DNA from: Hippopus hippopus
Lineage: Eukaryota > Mollusca > Bivalvia > Cardiida > Cardiidae
Assembly (NCBI GenBank): GCA_946811185.2
Contig: OX328109.1
Location: forward strand, 35,448,129 to 35,512,128
Direction: 5' to 3'
Length of the DNA: 64,000 bases
In this document: positions 63,365-64,000 of the stretch, in pieces
Numbering within the stretch: the stretch's first letter is position 1
How the letters are laid out: each line of letters opens with the position of its first letter
The notes under the pieces: generated by a model
What the model was told of the DNA's origin: nothing
The model's database searches: none
The model's input: only the letters and a program-made list of their open reading frames with translations
Translations under genes and position numbers: made by a program

Positions 63365-64000
63365 TTATATGTATAAGTGTGCTTTACATCAAACAGCTTT
63401 TTGTAAAGATTGATGTAAAAAGTGTTATATGGGGACAGAGGGAAGCAGTTCAACATGACAGGAGCTCATTAGTCAGTTATTGATAAGGTCGGACTTTGTA
63501 AACAAAAGACTGGACACTGATTTGTTTGTAAACCACTAATTGTCTTACCTTTGTCGCCAGAATTGACAGCACGATTGCTACCATATTCCTCACTGGACAA
63601 CTACACTACCTTTATATGTATAAAAAAGAGGGGCGCCAACAGCATTGCTCCTTGACGTACTCCATAGATCAGCTGTAAGTGGACAAAATAATTATTATAA
63701 ATATATCAGAGCGCATGTTAGCTGTCATAATCCGTCACTCTAGGTCGATGTGGTGGCAAGGAGCGCTTAGTAATAAAATGATGAATGGTTGCACTGTAAA
63801 AGATTTGTATATATCACTTAACTAAATTTAACTTTTTGCAAGATATTTTTTTTTTACGCAGTTGTCAAATGCTTATTTCTTTCGTGAGGTATTCGGGCAA
63901 ATCCAAAACGGATGCTACACCATGGGTTGTTTCATCTATAATTTCAAATCACTAGGATGAAAGCTGAATAGGTATACGACGCAAAACTCTTTTTCTTTGG
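63365..64000. other. Unassigned stretch to window end
   Basis: Nothing recognised. Confidence 0.4.

Overview
This is AT-rich, intron-like or intergenic animal DNA. I see no convincing host gene exon and no rRNA, CRISPR or operon structure. The repeat landscape (tRNA-derived SINEs with tails of the form TAAAGTTGAAAGCGGCG, palindromic MITEs, a CR1/L2-like non-LTR element with a 2A-like motif) suggests a marine or freshwater invertebrate, most likely a bivalve mollusc. The organism call rests on memory of such repeats and is moderate at best.

The only long open reading frame (6632-10180, 1182 codons from its first ATG) encodes an endonuclease-reverse transcriptase with all core RT motifs intact. 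Its element can be delimited exactly. It sits at about 6401-10583 between 11-bp target-site duplications, and it interrupts a terminal-inverted-repeat element (family T, 6285-10841). An uninterrupted second copy of family T lies at 29024-29396 and supplies the empty site.

Most of the rest is short non-autonomous elements, named here by letter. Family A: about 45 copies of about 225 bp, ends TTAACYCTTTACC, with a 66-69 bp near-perfect palindrome in the middle. 'Plus' means the end with CGACAAAATTTTAGACTTG is on the left. Family B: ends TTAACCCTTA..CTGCTAA, about 210 bp, palindrome around GATCAGACTGCAC. Family C: ends TTAACTCTTTCAGCGCC, a B-like palindrome. Family D: about 263 bp, ends TGGCNTGCAACAC, two hairpins. 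Family E: about 250 bp, ends AGCCATGCTCTGTG, hairpin around GACCCAGGTCAGCC. Family G: about 200 bp, whole-element palindrome around CTGATTGGCTAAACC. Family N: about 450 bp, three copies. Family M: about 120 bp, three copies. Family T: long terminal inverted repeats. A, B, C and probably T insert at TTAA, and several copies are chained end to end sharing one TTAA. tRNA-derived SINE copies lie in both orientations.

Local tandem structure includes a decayed array of family A half-elements (37.49-38.79 kb), a roughly 180-bp tandem repeat (49.2-49.94 kb), three roughly 815-bp units (59.5-61.6 kb) and microsatellites, including a compound GATA/GTGA tract at 33.35-33.6 kb.

The observations most worth a second look are these: the retrotransposon's 2A motif with His in place of the usual Glu; the sequence-proven TTAA target of family A; and the fact that both arms of the palindromes in families A, B, E and G carry matching changes copy by copy, so hairpins stay paired while the sequence drifts.
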